Source of the DNA: CAYRSS01 sp964426945
Lineage (GTDB): Bacteria > Planctomycetota > Phycisphaerae > UBA1845
Direction of reading: 5' to 3'
Assembly (NCBI GenBank): GCA_964426945.1
Contig: CAYRSS010000035.1
Span: 1 to 42,047, forward strand
DNA: 42,047 nucleotides
The position numbers were made by a program, and so were the translations under genes. Within the stretch, counting starts at the first letter, position 1; the number at the start of each line of letters is the position of its first letter. The notes beneath the pieces are model-generated. The model was not told the origin of the DNA and made no database searches. It saw nothing but the letters and a program-made list of their open reading frames with translations. Below, in pieces: positions 1-9,098 of this stretch.

Positions 1-1
1 C

Positions 2-475
<474 letters not shown>

Positions 476-917
476 GTCCCGCTCGGCAGGTCCGATACGA
501 CTACCCCCGGCGGCGGCCTCCCGGCCGCCGCTTCGCTGCGCGGGCGGCACGCCATGACCGGTGCCCGGCCGACCGCCGCGCTGCCTTCGCGAGACTCGCT
601 GTAACTCCTTGTCTTTGCGTTGGTTAAGTACGTGCGGCGCGCACGGTCCTGGTATCGCGCTGTCTCCCCGCAACATCGCCGCATGATCCCCCCGCGCCCG
701 GCGAGGGGCAGGCCGGGGCAAGAGGTCATGTAACTACATTCCTTTCCATGACTTAGGAATCGTGCGCCGCATCGCGTCATCGGCGGCGCGGCTGGCACGG
801 CCGCTGCCGGAGGAGAGGTGTCCGATGGCGGCCTGGTGCTTCCCCGGAGGGGTCAGCAGGTCGGGTCTACCGGGTAGCTCAACAGGAAGCATGACCCTGA
901 GGGGGGAAGGAAGCACT
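476..917. other. Intergenic region between metK and the small coiled-coil gene
   Basis: This 442-base stretch holds no convincing gene; short frames here are GC-driven. It contains a strong hairpin just after metK (510-531) and, around 738-760, the 6-base inverted repeat ATTCCT/AGGAAT separated by 11 bases. I see no clear sigma-70 promoter and recognise no riboswitch or known small RNA. Confidence 0.5.
510..531 (+). terminator. GC-rich hairpin after metK
   Basis: Perfect 9-base arms (GCGGCGGCC and GGCCGCCGC) surround a 4-base loop, 35 bases after the metK stop. There is no T-run behind it, so it may be a non-canonical terminator or an mRNA-stabilising hairpin. Confidence 0.35.
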
Positions 918-1184
918 ATGAACGAGGAAACGTTCCAGAGGAAGCTGGCGGAACTGGTGGCCGAAATCTCGACCCTTCCGGAGGGCAAGCGCGGCAAGCT
1001 CGAAGCCCTCGCCAAGGAGACCCGCGAGCGGCATGAGCAGCTCCGCGAGACCGTCAGCAATCTGCAGGAAAGCATCGACTTCGTCCGGCTGAGCATCAAG
1101 TACATGCTGTTTGATCTGGAGGCCACGCGCCGCGAGAACGATCAGCTCCGCAAGATGCTCGAGCAGCGCGACCGCGAGCAGTAA
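918..1184 (+). CDS. Small coiled-coil protein (88 aa), planctomycete-type conserved hypothetical
   Basis: No enzymatic domain is visible. The 88 residues are highly charged and almost wholly helical. The segments LRETVSNLQESIDFVRLSIK and YMLFDLEATRRENDQLRK show heptad spacing, so a dimeric coiled coil is likely. From memory, short proteins ending in this kind of segment recur in planctomycete genomes without a known function. The frame is open further upstream (to 762), but the start at 918 is preferred: it follows the purine-rich GGGGGGAAGGAAG and the upstream residues look non-coding. A hairpin at 1202-1230 follows the stop. The gene stands alone, with no operon partner. A DNA- or division-associated scaffold role is possible but would be a guess. 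Confidence 0.75.
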   Translation: MNEETFQRKLAELVAEISTLPEGKRGKLEALAKETRERHEQLRETVSNLQESIDFVRLSIKYMLFDLEATRRENDQLRKMLEQRDREQ

Positions 1185-1201
1185 TTCAGCGATGGCGACC
1201 A

Positions 1202-1230
1202 GCCGCCCCTTTCTGGGGGGATGGGGCGGC
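1202..1230 (+). terminator. Hairpin 18 bases after the small coiled-coil gene
   Basis: Perfect 8-base arms GCCGCCCC and GGGGCGGC lie around a 13-base loop. A T-run behind it is lacking. It is a plausible transcript end for the gene stopping at 1184. Confidence 0.35.
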
Positions 1231-1257
1231 AGCAGGGACACGGCGCTATCCGCAAGG

Positions 1258-1296
1258 GACGCGGCCTCTCCGGCGAAAGTCGACGGAGGCCGCGTC
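1258..1296 (+). terminator. Long hairpin followed by short T-rich run
   Basis: The 11-base arms GACGCGGCCTC and GAGGCCGCGTC match perfectly around a 17-base loop and are followed by CGCTTTCTT. This is the more terminator-like of the two hairpins between 1184 and the next gene. Confidence 0.45.
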
Positions 1297-1433
1297 CGCT
1301 TTCTTGCGCTGGTGAAGCGCGCAGGGCGCCTCCGTTCTTTCACGTGCCGTCCGCGAAGCCTAGACTCCCTGCGGAGGCCCGACCGCCGCGGGGCAGTGCG
1401 GGTCCGGACGTGAACGATACGAGGCCCGCGACG

Positions 1434-4325
1434 ATGCGATACCCCGGCCTGCTCTGCGGCTTGCTGACCTGCGGACTTTTCTGTGCCACGTCGATCGCAC
1501 AGGACGCGGCAAAGCCCGAACAACCGCCGCCCGCCTCCGAGCGCCCCCCGACCCTCGACGACGCCCGCGACCTGCTGATGGGCGGGTACTACGACCGCGC
1601 CGAGGAGGCGTACACGAACCTCGCCGAGGTGGAGGCGACCCGGGCCCTGGCCACCATCGGGCTCGCCCGATGCCGGATGGCTCGCGGCCAGTATCGCGAG
1701 GCGGTGAAGGGGCTCACCGCGCTCGGCGCGACCGGATCGCGCGAGTGGCACGTCGCCATGGCCGAGGCCCTTGGATGGGTGGGCGAGCACGACAAGCGAT
1801 TGGAGCAGTTGAAGCTGGCGATCGAGGCGGATCGCAAGGATCCGCTGGCGAGGTACCTGCTGGGCAGCACGCTGGAATACCTCGGGCGGCGTGACGAAGC
1901 GCTCGAGGTGTACGCGTGGTTCGACAAGGTCGTGTCCGGCGAGGGCGAGCTGCGCCGCGATGCCGAGTGGCTGACCTACACCGCGCTGGGGTTCCTGCGC
2001 TTCAGCACCCTCTCCGGGCTGACCGACGACGTGATCGCCCTGCGCACCCGGCATGTGCTGGAGGAGATGCTCCAGCCGGCGTACGACGTGGTGGATCGAA
2101 CGTGGTGGCCGGCGCGGATCGCGGCGGGCGACCTGTTGCGGGCGAAGTTCAACAACGACGCCGAAGACGGGAGCGTCTCGGACTATCGCGCCGCGCTGCG
2201 CATCAACAGCAACCTGCCCGAGGCACACGTCGGCCTGGGCGCGGTGGCGCTGGACGGATGGGCCTTCGAAGAGGTGGAGCGCCGCGCCGCGCTGGCGCTT
2301 GAGACCAATCCGGTCTTCCCACCGGCGCTGCACCTGCTGACGCGCAAACTGATCACGGAGCGACGCTACACCGAGGCGACCGAGCAGGCGGACAAGGCGC
2401 TGGAGGTGAACCCGCGCGACCTGGTGGCCATCGCTCTGCGGGCGGCGGCGCTCGCCTGTCTGTACGACGACGAGGGGGTGGCAGCGGCGTCGCGGCGGTT
2501 CGAGGCGATCGCGCCGAAGTCTGCGCTGCTTCCCGCGGAGGTGGGCATCGCCCTCGGCGGCATCCGGCAGTACGAGGCCTCCGAGCGGGCGCTGCTGCGG
2601 GCCATCGAACTCGACCCCACCGATGCCAATACGCGCACCGAGCTGGGCATGATGTACATGCAGTGGGGGCCCGAGGACAAGGCCCGCCAGGCGCTCGACG
2701 CGTCGTGGCGGCTCGATCCATTCAACGAGCGCACCAAGCACACGCTCGAACTGCTGGAGAAGCTGCATCACTACGCGGCCTACGAGAGTCCGCACTTCAT
2801 CATCCGCTATGACGAGAAGCGCGATCCGGGGCTCGGCGCCTTCCTGGCGGACTATCTCGAATCGCTTCATCACGAGCTGACCCGCGACTACGAGACCAAG
2901 CTCGAAGAGAAAACCGTCATCGAGATCTTCCCGACCCACAAGGAGTTCGGCGTGCGCATCACCGGCAAGCCGTGGATTCACACGGTCGGCGCGTGCACGG
3001 GGCGGGTGATCGCGATGGACTCGCCGCGGCGGTCGCCCGATCTCACCTACGGGCCCTACAACATCGCGAACGTGCTCCGGCACGAGTTCACCCACACCGT
3101 CACCCTCGCGGCGACGCGCAACCGGATTCCGCATTGGTTTACCGAAGGTCTTGCCGTGTACCAGGAGGACTCCCCGCGCTCCTTCGACTGGAACCGGATG
3201 CTGGCCGATGCCTGTCGGCGCGACGAACTCTTTACCCTTGAGTCGATCAACTGGGCGTTCATGCGCCCGCGCAAGCCCACCGACCGCCAGCAGGCGTACG
3301 CCCAGAGCGAATGGATGTGCGAGTTCATCGTCGATCGCTGGGGCTACGACATGATCAACAACATGCTCCGGCAGTATCGCGAGGGACGTCGCCAGCCGGA
3401 GGTCACGCGCGACTTGCTGGGGTTGGAAATGTCCGCGTTCGATCGCGAGTTCAAAGCCTGGGCCTGTGCCCAGGCTGCGGGCTGGGGGTTCCCCATGACG
3501 CCGCCGGAGAGCGTGACGCGCCTCAAGGCGCTGCTGGCCGTGACCAGCGACGATGCCGCGCTCCACGGCCGCCTGGCGCGGGCGGAGTTCGATGCCGGCA
3601 GTTACGGCGCGGCCCGCGACGCCGCCCGCCGCGCGATCGAGCTCGATCCGGCCAGCCGCGACGGGCTTGAGGTGTTCGCCCTGGTGCAGGCGGAGCTCAT
3701 CCGGCAGGAGAACTCCGACGCCGCGGTGCGGCAGATGCTCGCCGAGGTCGAGCCGATCCTGCACAAGCTCGCCGAGGTCGATCCGACCGGCTGGACCGCG
3801 CCGAAGATGCTCGCGGCGCTGTACATGCAAAAGGAGGACTACTCAGCCGCGGCGGAGCAACTCGTGCGCCTCCAGCGGCTCTGTCCGGCCGATCCCTTCA
3901 GCTGGCGCGGCCTCTCGGGGATCTACCTGGAACAGAAGAACGACGACCTCGCCCTGCCCCAGCTCATGCAGCTTGCCAGGCTCGACGACAGCGACCCGGA
4001 CGTCCCCGCGGAGATCGGGCGGATCCTCCAGCGCAAGGGGCGGCTGGCCGAGGCGCGACACTGGCTCCAGCAGGCTCTCTACATCGACCCCTTCGGCGTG
4101 GCCGTGCACGAAGCGCTGGCCGAGGTGTGCATGATGACCGGCGACACCGCGGCGGCGCTGAAAGAGTACACCATGCTGACGCGGATCGAGCCGGACAAGG
4201 CCAGCCACCACGAGCGCGCGGCGATGGCCGCCCACAAGCTCGGCGACAGCGAGGCCGCCGCACGCTTCGCCACCGAGGCGGTGAAGCTCGATCCGCAGTC
4301 GTCGGCCAAGACGCTGCTGCCGTAA
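1434..4325 (+). CDS. Exported TPR protein with internal MA-type metallopeptidase domain
   Basis: The 963-residue protein starts with a signal peptide (LLCGLLTCGLFCATSIAQ), so it is exported. Tetratricopeptide repeats fill roughly residues 30-440, with repeated A-x-L-x-x-NP or LDP helix ends. A gluzincin-like domain follows: HEFTH (H550, E551, H554) and TEGLAVYQE with E571 as the probable third zinc ligand, as in the peptidase MA-like family. A second TPR block runs from about 700 to the end. The family suggests a periplasmic peptidase whose TPRs bind partners or substrates; the substrate is unknown. ATG 1434 is chosen because it begins the signal peptide. GTG 1410 in frame is an alternative, and the frame is open from 1221 without coding character. 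It converges on the gene ending at 4344 with an 18-base gap. Confidence 0.85.
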   Translation: MRYPGLLCGLLTCGLFCATSIAQDAAKPEQPPPASERPPTLDDARDLLMGGYYDRAEEAYTNLAEVEATRALATIGLARCRMARGQYREAVKGLTALGATGSREWHVAMAEALGWVGEHDKRLEQLKLAIEADRKDPLARYLLGSTLEYLGRRDEALEVYAWFDKVVSGEGELRRDAEWLTYTALGFLRFSTLSGLTDDVIALRTRHVLEEMLQPAYDVVDRTWWPARIAAGDLLRAKFNNDAEDGSVSDYRAALRINSNLPEAHVGLGAVALDGWAFEEVERRAALALETNPVFPPALHLLTRKLITERRYTEATEQADKALEVNPRDLVAIALRAAALACLYDDEGVAAASRRFEAIAPKSALLPAEVGIALGGIRQYEASERALLRAIELDPTDANTRTELGMMYMQWGPEDKARQALDASWRLDPFNERTKHTLELLEKLHHYAAYESPHFIIRYDEKRDPGLGAFLADYLESLHHELTRDYETKLEEKTVIEIFPTHKEFGVRITGKPWIHTVGACTGRVIAMDSPRRSPDLTYGPYNIANVLRHEFTHTVTLAATRNRIPHWFTEGLAVYQEDSPRSFDWNRMLADACRRDELFTLESINWAFMRPRKPTDRQQAYAQSEWMCEFIVDRWGYDMINNMLRQYREGRRQPEVTRDLLGLEMSAFDREFKAWACAQAAGWGFPMTPPESVTRLKALLAVTSDDAALHGRLARAEFDAGSYGAARDAARRAIELDPASRDGLEVFALVQAELIRQENSDAAVRQMLAEVEPILHKLAEVDPTGWTAPKMLAALYMQKEDYSAAAEQLVRLQRLCPADPFSWRGLSGIYLEQKNDDLALPQLMQLARLDDSDPDVPAEIGRILQRKGRLAEARHWLQQALYIDPFGVAVHEALAEVCMMTGDTAAALKEYTMLTRIEPDKASHHERAAMAAHKLGDSEAAARFATEAVKLDPQSSAKTLLP

Positions 4326-4343
4326 TGGGGCAGGGAGGCTGCG

Positions 4344-4784
4344 CTACCGCGCAGCCGGCGCGGAGGACGCGCTCTGGAAAAGCGCCGACCGTGCGGCGGT
4401 CAGCGCGTCGCGCCGGCGGGCGAACGCCGGGCCGGGGTGCTGCTCGATCCACTTGCCCGCCGCCTCGTCGAAAAGCCGGTCGCTGATGAGTAGCGTTGCC
4501 GGATGGGCCACGCGCAGATCGCGCGACATCACCGTGAGCGCGTCGCGCTGCACCGACGGGAGTCGCAGGCGCTCCAGCAGGCGGGCGAAGAGCAGGTGCG
4601 GGTCGTTGCGCAGCGCGGGGTTGGCGGCGCGTTCCTGTCGCCGCGTGATGAGGTAGACGATCACCACGAAGGCGATGATGCCCGCGATGACCAGCAGGAT
4701 CGCCGTGCCTGATCCACCCTTCTGGAAGTGGTCGCTGATGGACTTGGAAAACTCTCGCACCTGGGCGAGCGCCGGGGTGATCAT
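4344..4784 (-). CDS. Single-pass membrane protein, unknown function (146 aa)
   Basis: I do not recognise a family. After a short N-terminal segment there is one hydrophobic helix, GTAILLVIAGIIAFVVIVYL (about residues 26-45), followed by a basic RRQER and a helical cytosolic part with the segments LLFARLLERLRLPSVQRDAL and FARRRDALTAARSALF. The start codon at 4784 overlaps the stop of the upstream HEAT-repeat gene as ATGA, so the two are probably translationally coupled and act together. Longer upstream frames (to 4958) lie inside the HEAT gene and are rejected for that reason. It may anchor the HEAT protein at the inner membrane; that is inferred from gene order only. Confidence 0.75.
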   Translation of the reverse strand: MITPALAQVREFSKSISDHFQKGGSGTAILLVIAGIIAFVVIVYLITRRQERAANPALRNDPHLLFARLLERLRLPSVQRDALTVMSRDLRVAHPATLLISDRLFDEAAGKWIEQHPGPAFARRRDALTAARSALFQSASSAPAAR

Positions 4785-6679
4785 CGGGGCGCCTCCCCGG
4801 CGGCTGACGCGCCAGGCACCGCGTCTTCGGTGAGGCCGTGCGTCAGCGCGCTGAGCACCCGCGTCGCACGATGACGGACGCGCTCGTCCGGATCCTGCGC
4901 GCTGAGCTCGGTGATGCGGTGCAGCACCGATTCGAGGTGCAGCCGCTCGACCACCCACAGCGCACTGAGTCGCTGGGCCCGCGACGGGTTGTCGAGCATG
5001 TCGAGCAGGGCCTCCCCCGCCTGGCGCAGCTCCAGGCGCAGCAGGGCCTTCACCGCGTTGGCCCGCACGCGGCCGTTGGTCGAATCCAGCTTCGGTTCCA
5101 GGAGCCGCCGGCGCTCGGGCGAGCCCAGCGACTCAAGCACCTCGATCGCGTTGGCCTGCACGCGGTGATCCGGATCGTTGACCGTCCGCCGGAGAATGCG
5201 CTCGCTGGTCGTGCCCGGCAGCTCGGCGAGCAGGGCGACCGCGGCGCTGCGCACCACCGGATCGGGGTCGCTCGTCTGGCGGTAGATCTCCTCTTCGAGC
5301 GAAGCCGCAAGCCCCAGCGAGCGCGCGACGCGCAGCGCCCGGGCCCGGTCGATCGGCTGGCTCGAGGCCAGCTTCGCGCGCACCGCGGCCAGCAGGTCGA
5401 GCCCCGAGGCGGAGAGCTCGCGCACGGAGTCGCTTGCTTCGGCCGGGCTCAGGTGGTCGAACCGCTGCCACAGCGTGGACCAGAGTTGCTGCGGCGTCAC
5501 CCCGCGCGGGCGGGACGGGGCCGCGGTCGACTTCGGCGCAGCCGGCTCCGGCGAGGTTGTCTCCGGCGCGGTCACGCCTCTCTCGGCCAGCGCCCGCTCG
5601 GCCAGCGCCGCGGCTTCATCGCCTCCCCGTGACGCGACCACGGTGAGCAACTCGGTGGTCCAATCCGCGCCGTCGGCAAGCAACTGGTGGACGACCGCCT
5701 GGTGAAGCTCTGCACCAGGGAGCGTCAGCGCCTCGCGGTAGATGTCCGACTTGCGCTTCGGCGACAGCCCCGTCGCCCCTACGAGCCACATCAGCGCCAC
5801 GGCCTCCGGCGTCGACAGCCGGTCGAATACGCCCAGCCCGTGCTCCAGGCAGCGCAGCTCGCGGATCCACGCGCATCCCTTGCGGACATCCGCGTCGGCG
5901 ATGAGGTGGCCGTGTCGCGCGAGGGCGCGGACGAAAGCGGCATCGGTTGCGCGCTGGATTGCGCCGGCCGCCGCCTTGCGCAGCGGAGCGATGGCGAGCG
6001 AGCGCAGCGCGAAGCCGGCGAGCCGCCAGTCGCTCGTGCCCTCGAAGAGCAGGTTGATCGCCTGGGCCATGTGTGACCGGCCTTCGTCCAGCTTGCCGGC
6101 GACCGCGGTAACCGTCTCATCGGGAAGGTACAGCGCCGCTTCCAGGGCTTTGGGCTGCAGGTGCGATTCCCAGCTCCGCACGATTTCAACCAGCGCGGTG
6201 GCGAGGTGTTTTCGAGACTCGGCGTGCTGGCGGATCGATGCAGGGCTGACGTCGCGCTCGACGACGCGCGAGGTGAGCGTGTGGATGGCCGCGGCCGCGC
6301 GGCTCCGCGTTTTCGGGCAGGACGCTCGCACCGCCGCAGCGAGGAGGTACGCCAGGCGGCAGTCCTCGCTGCGCTCGATCAGTTCGATGGCGGCCAGCCG
6401 TCGTTCGAGCTTCTCGCCCCCGATGGCAACTCGCACACCGCCTTCCAGCGCCGCGGCTCGCTCCACGATCAGGCGTTGCAGGCCAGGCGCGGCGCTCTCG
6501 GCGCGGGCGACGATCTCGGCGAGCGGCTCCGCGTGGCCGCGGCGCGCCAGCAGGTCGAGGGCCCGGCCCTGCATGCCCTCGCTCAGCGACGGCAGCGACT
6601 CGATCAGCGCAGCGTCAGCCGCGAGGTTCTGTTCATCCTCGAGCAGCGGCAGCACCCGGGGCAGGCTGACGGCACCCAT
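4781..6679 (-). CDS. HEAT-repeat protein (632 aa)
   Basis: The protein is built of helical repeats. The C-terminal half shows regular HEAT/PBS-type units of about 30 residues, for example DPDPVVRSAAVALLAEL, DPDHRVQANAIEVLESL, GRVRANAVKALLRLEL and DPDERVRHRATRVLSAL, with the D-x-x-x-V-R core. The N-terminal half is more diverged but also helical, and a Pro/Ala/Thr-rich linker sits near residues 410-440. There is no signal peptide or enzyme motif, so it is probably a cytosolic protein-binding scaffold. ATG 6679 is chosen because residues upstream of it (frame open to 6934) look like GC-rich noise. Its stop overlaps the start of the membrane protein gene by four bases. The partner is unknown. 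Confidence 0.85.
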   Translation of the reverse strand: MGAVSLPRVLPLLEDEQNLAADAALIESLPSLSEGMQGRALDLLARRGHAEPLAEIVARAESAAPGLQRLIVERAAALEGGVRVAIGGEKLERRLAAIELIERSEDCRLAYLLAAAVRASCPKTRSRAAAAIHTLTSRVVERDVSPASIRQHAESRKHLATALVEIVRSWESHLQPKALEAALYLPDETVTAVAGKLDEGRSHMAQAINLLFEGTSDWRLAGFALRSLAIAPLRKAAAGAIQRATDAAFVRALARHGHLIADADVRKGCAWIRELRCLEHGLGVFDRLSTPEAVALMWLVGATGLSPKRKSDIYREALTLPGAELHQAVVHQLLADGADWTTELLTVVASRGGDEAAALAERALAERGVTAPETTSPEPAAPKSTAAPSRPRGVTPQQLWSTLWQRFDHLSPAEASDSVRELSASGLDLLAAVRAKLASSQPIDRARALRVARSLGLAASLEEEIYRQTSDPDPVVRSAAVALLAELPGTTSERILRRTVNDPDHRVQANAIEVLESLGSPERRRLLEPKLDSTNGRVRANAVKALLRLELRQAGEALLDMLDNPSRAQRLSALWVVERLHLESVLHRITELSAQDPDERVRHRATRVLSALTHGLTEDAVPGASAAGEAPR

Positions 6680-6762
6680 GCTTATCGTCTTATCGGCCAA
6701 CCGCCCCGGCGGGCTTGGGGTGGTCCGGCGGCCGAGGAGGCGGCAGGGGGCTGCCGAGGCCG

Positions 6763-7155
6763 CTAGCGGCCCTTCGGGACCCGCCCGGTGAGCGACAGAA
6801 CGTGGCCGTCGGGATCGCGGAAGTCGGTGGCCAGCAGGTCGTGGGTCGCGTCGCTCGAGACGACGCGCGGCTCGCGCGAGAAGGCCACCCCGCGGGCAGA
6901 CAGCGTCGTCCAGGCCGCACGGATGTCGGGGCACTCGAACGCAATCTCCACGGCGGGGCCGGCGGCGGCCGCGAGCTCCCGGTTCTCGTTCAGCGCCAGC
7001 GACACCCCGCCGCCCGCGAAGAACGCGAATCCGGGGAACGCGAACTGCAGCGTCAGCCCGAGTGTGTCGCGATAGAACGCAGTCGAGCGGGGAAGGTCGG
7101 ACACGCGCAGGATGACATGAGCGACGCGGGCAATGGGCGGAGCGGCATCAGCCAT
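6763..7155 (-). CDS. VOC (glyoxalase/bleomycin-resistance fold) protein
   Basis: The 130 residues form a typical vicinal-oxygen-chelate domain: beta strand ARVAHVILRVSDLPRSTAFY at the N-terminus, then LGLTLQF, a central EIAFECPD strand and the C-terminal DPDGHVLSLTG. In metal-using members the last motif reads DPDG-x-x-x-E; here the Glu position is Ser (HVLSL), so a metal ligand may be missing and the reaction cannot be predicted. The start at 7155 has GGAGGT six bases upstream; the frame open to 7206 adds only non-conserved residues. It is divergent from the binding-protein gene that follows. Substrate unknown. Confidence 0.85.
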   Translation of the reverse strand: MADAAPPIARVAHVILRVSDLPRSTAFYRDTLGLTLQFAFPGFAFFAGGGVSLALNENRELAAAAGPAVEIAFECPDIRAAWTTLSARGVAFSREPRVVSSDATHDLLATDFRDPDGHVLSLTGRVPKGR

Positions 7156-7335
7156 GACCAGCACCTCCGGTTCAGAGATCGTTCGTCGCACGGATACGAG
7201 CCTCACCGCCGCTCGTCAAGATTGAAGTGCTGCTTGGGGGTTCAGCGGCTTGCCTCGCCTTGTCTCGCGATTGATCATGGGGACATGCAGGGTCGCGCCG
7301 TGTCAGACGAAAACGCGAGGGTTGTGCGATACCGG

Positions 7336-8253
7336 ATGCGCCCCGGCCGGTTCGCTGGGCTGCTGGTCGCCCCGTGGCTCATGCCGGTCGCCGCGGCGAC
7401 GGCCGAGCGGCCCGCGCCCGGCGTCGGCCGGGCCGCCGAAGCGGCGCGGCCGATCCCGACACGGATCGTGACCATCGCGCCGAACGCGGACGAGATCCTC
7501 TGCGCGCTGGGGGCGTGCGATCGGATCGTAGGCTGCAGCAAATTCACGGTCTATCCGCCCGAGCTGGCCGAGCGCCCGCGCGTCGGCGGTCTGTACGATC
7601 CCGCCTTGGAGCGAATCACCGCGCTCAAGCCCGATCTGGTGATCCTGCGCGGCCAGAATCCCGCCGTGGCGCAGCTCTGCGAGCGGCTGGGCGTGCCGGT
7701 CTACGAGGATCGCACGGATCGGCTGGCGGACATCCGCGTGACGGTCAGCGAGCTCGGCGAGCGTCTCGGCGTAACCGAGAGCGCCCGTCGTCTGGCCGAG
7801 TCGTTCGAGGGGCGACTCGCGGCCATACGCCAGCACGTCGAAGGACGGCCGCGGCCCCGCGTGCTCCTGACGATCAGCCGAGCCTCGGGCGAGACGGCGA
7901 ATCTCCTGACCGCCGGGGCGGGGAACTTTCTGACCGAGGCGGTAGAAATCGCCGGCGGGCAGAATGTCTTCGGCCGCGTCGAGATGATGTATCCGAAGGT
8001 CAGCGCCGAATCGATCATCGCCGCGCGGCCTGAGGTCATCATCGAACTGCTGCCCGAGTCGCCGCCATTGACGCCGGAGCAGGAGCGTCAGCGGGCGGCA
8101 CAGTGGGCCGCGGCGGGCGAGCTGCCCGCCGTGCGCAACGGGCGCATTTACGTGGTTACCGACGACAACGCACTGATTCCATCTCCCCGCTATGTCGAGA
8201 TCATCGCGCGCCTGGCCGACCTGCTGCATCCGGAGCCGCCGCGTGACCAGTGA
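7336..8253 (+). CDS. BtuF-like periplasmic binding protein of an iron-siderophore/cobalamin ABC transporter
   Basis: This is a class III substrate-binding protein with two alpha/beta lobes joined by a long helix. Signs are the first strand RIVTIAPNADEILCALGACD, followed by DRIVGCSKFTVYPPEL, the ITALKPDLVILRGQ strand, and the C-terminal SAESIIAARPEVIIELLP and VTDDNALIPSPRYVEIIARL. These match the BtuF/FhuD type that delivers vitamin B12 or ferric chelates. The start is uncertain: ATG 7336 begins a signal peptide (FAGLLVAPWLMPVAAATA), while ATG 7285 and GTG 7300 are in-frame alternatives; none has a strong ribosome site. It overlaps the ATPase gene by 11 bases, so the two form an operon. B12 versus siderophore cannot be decided here, and no B12 riboswitch is visible upstream. 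Confidence 0.88.
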   Translation: MRPGRFAGLLVAPWLMPVAAATAERPAPGVGRAAEAARPIPTRIVTIAPNADEILCALGACDRIVGCSKFTVYPPELAERPRVGGLYDPALERITALKPDLVILRGQNPAVAQLCERLGVPVYEDRTDRLADIRVTVSELGERLGVTESARRLAESFEGRLAAIRQHVEGRPRPRVLLTISRASGETANLLTAGAGNFLTEAVEIAGGQNVFGRVEMMYPKVSAESIIAARPEVIIELLPESPPLTPEQERQRAAQWAAAGELPAVRNGRIYVVTDDNALIPSPRYVEIIARLADLLHPEPPRDQ

Positions 8254-9046
8254 CCCGCCGCTGCTCAACCTCACCGAAGTCCGGTTCGGATTCCCTGCGC
8301 GGCCTGACTTCCTCGGGCCGGTGACGCTGCGTATCGCGGCGGGCCAGTGCTGGGCGATCGTGGGTCCCAACGGAGCGGGCAAGAGCACGCTGCTTCGGCT
8401 GCTGGCGGGGCTCCAGGCGCCCCGCGGAGGCGGCATCGCGCTCGATGGCGTCCCCCTGGCGTCGATGTCGGCGCGGCGGCGGGCGCAGGTGATGGCCTTC
8501 GTCCCGCAGTCGCCGCCCGACGCGCCGGCCGACCAGACAGCGGGGGAGTATGTGCTGCTGGGGCGCTTCCCGCACCGCGATTTCGGCCTCTTCGAATCGC
8601 CCGGGGACCATCGCATCGCGCTCGACGCGCTGCGCACGACCGGGACCGGAGAGTTCGCCGACCGGCCGCTGCGTACGCTCTCGGGCGGCGAGGCGCAGCG
8701 GGTTTATCTCGCCGCAGCGCTGGCTCAGTCGCCGCGTCTGTTGCTGCTCGACGAGCCCACATCGTCGCTGGATCTGCTGCACCAGGTGACCATCTTCTCG
8801 CTGCTGCGCTCGCTGGCGGAGCAGCGGAAGATCGGCGTGGCGGTGGTGACGCACGACGTCAACCTTGCCGCGCGCTTCTGCACCCACGTTCTCCTGCTGC
8901 ACGAGGGGGACGTGATGGCGTGCGGTACGCCGGCGGAGGTGATTCGCCCTGAGGTGCTCGAACCGGTCTACGGGCTCGGGCTCTGCGCACTGTCTGGCGC
9001 GGGCGGGGCGGATTGGATTGTGCCAGCCCGCGAGCCGGTCGCCTGA
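8243..9046 (+). CDS. ABC transporter ATPase, BtuD/FecE type
   Basis: The 267-residue protein is a complete nucleotide-binding subunit: Walker A GPNGAGKST, Q-loop in FVPQSPPD, signature LSGGEAQRV, Walker B LLLLDEPTSSLD and the switch His in VVTHDVN. The length and the DQTAGEYVLLGRFPHR segment fit importers of cobalamin or ferric siderophores. GTG 8243 is taken as start because it lies inside the 3' end of the binding-protein gene (11-base overlap), as expected for coupled translation. The frame open to 8192 would overlap more with no conserved residues. It would energise uptake with the upstream binding protein, but the membrane permease is absent from this locus. A hairpin (9050-9068) follows the stop. 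Confidence 0.93.
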   Translation: MTSDPPLLNLTEVRFGFPARPDFLGPVTLRIAAGQCWAIVGPNGAGKSTLLRLLAGLQAPRGGGIALDGVPLASMSARRRAQVMAFVPQSPPDAPADQTAGEYVLLGRFPHRDFGLFESPGDHRIALDALRTTGTGEFADRPLRTLSGGEAQRVYLAAALAQSPRLLLLDEPTSSLDLLHQVTIFSLLRSLAEQRKIGVAVVTHDVNLAARFCTHVLLLHEGDVMACGTPAEVIRPEVLEPVYGLGLCALSGAGGADWIVPAREPVA

Positions 9047-9049
9047 GTC

Positions 9050-9068
9050 GCGGGCGATGCGCGCCCGC
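9050..9068 (+). terminator. Hairpin after the ABC ATPase gene
   Basis: Seven-base arms GCGGGCG and CGCCCGC enclose a 5-base loop four bases after the stop; a GCTTTTTCG T-run follows some 20 bases later. It sits between convergent genes. Confidence 0.4.
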
Positions 9069-9098
9069 ATTGCGCCGCAGGGTCGCTTTTTCGAGTAT

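Noticed and set aside
879..3830. 983-codon antisense frame under the TPR/peptidase gene
   Set aside because: No signal, domain or ribosome site; the plus strand has clear TPRs and a zinc site.
7156..7335. Possible cobalamin riboswitch before the BtuF-like gene
   Set aside because: The space is short, and I find no B12-box-like sequence or long conserved structure.
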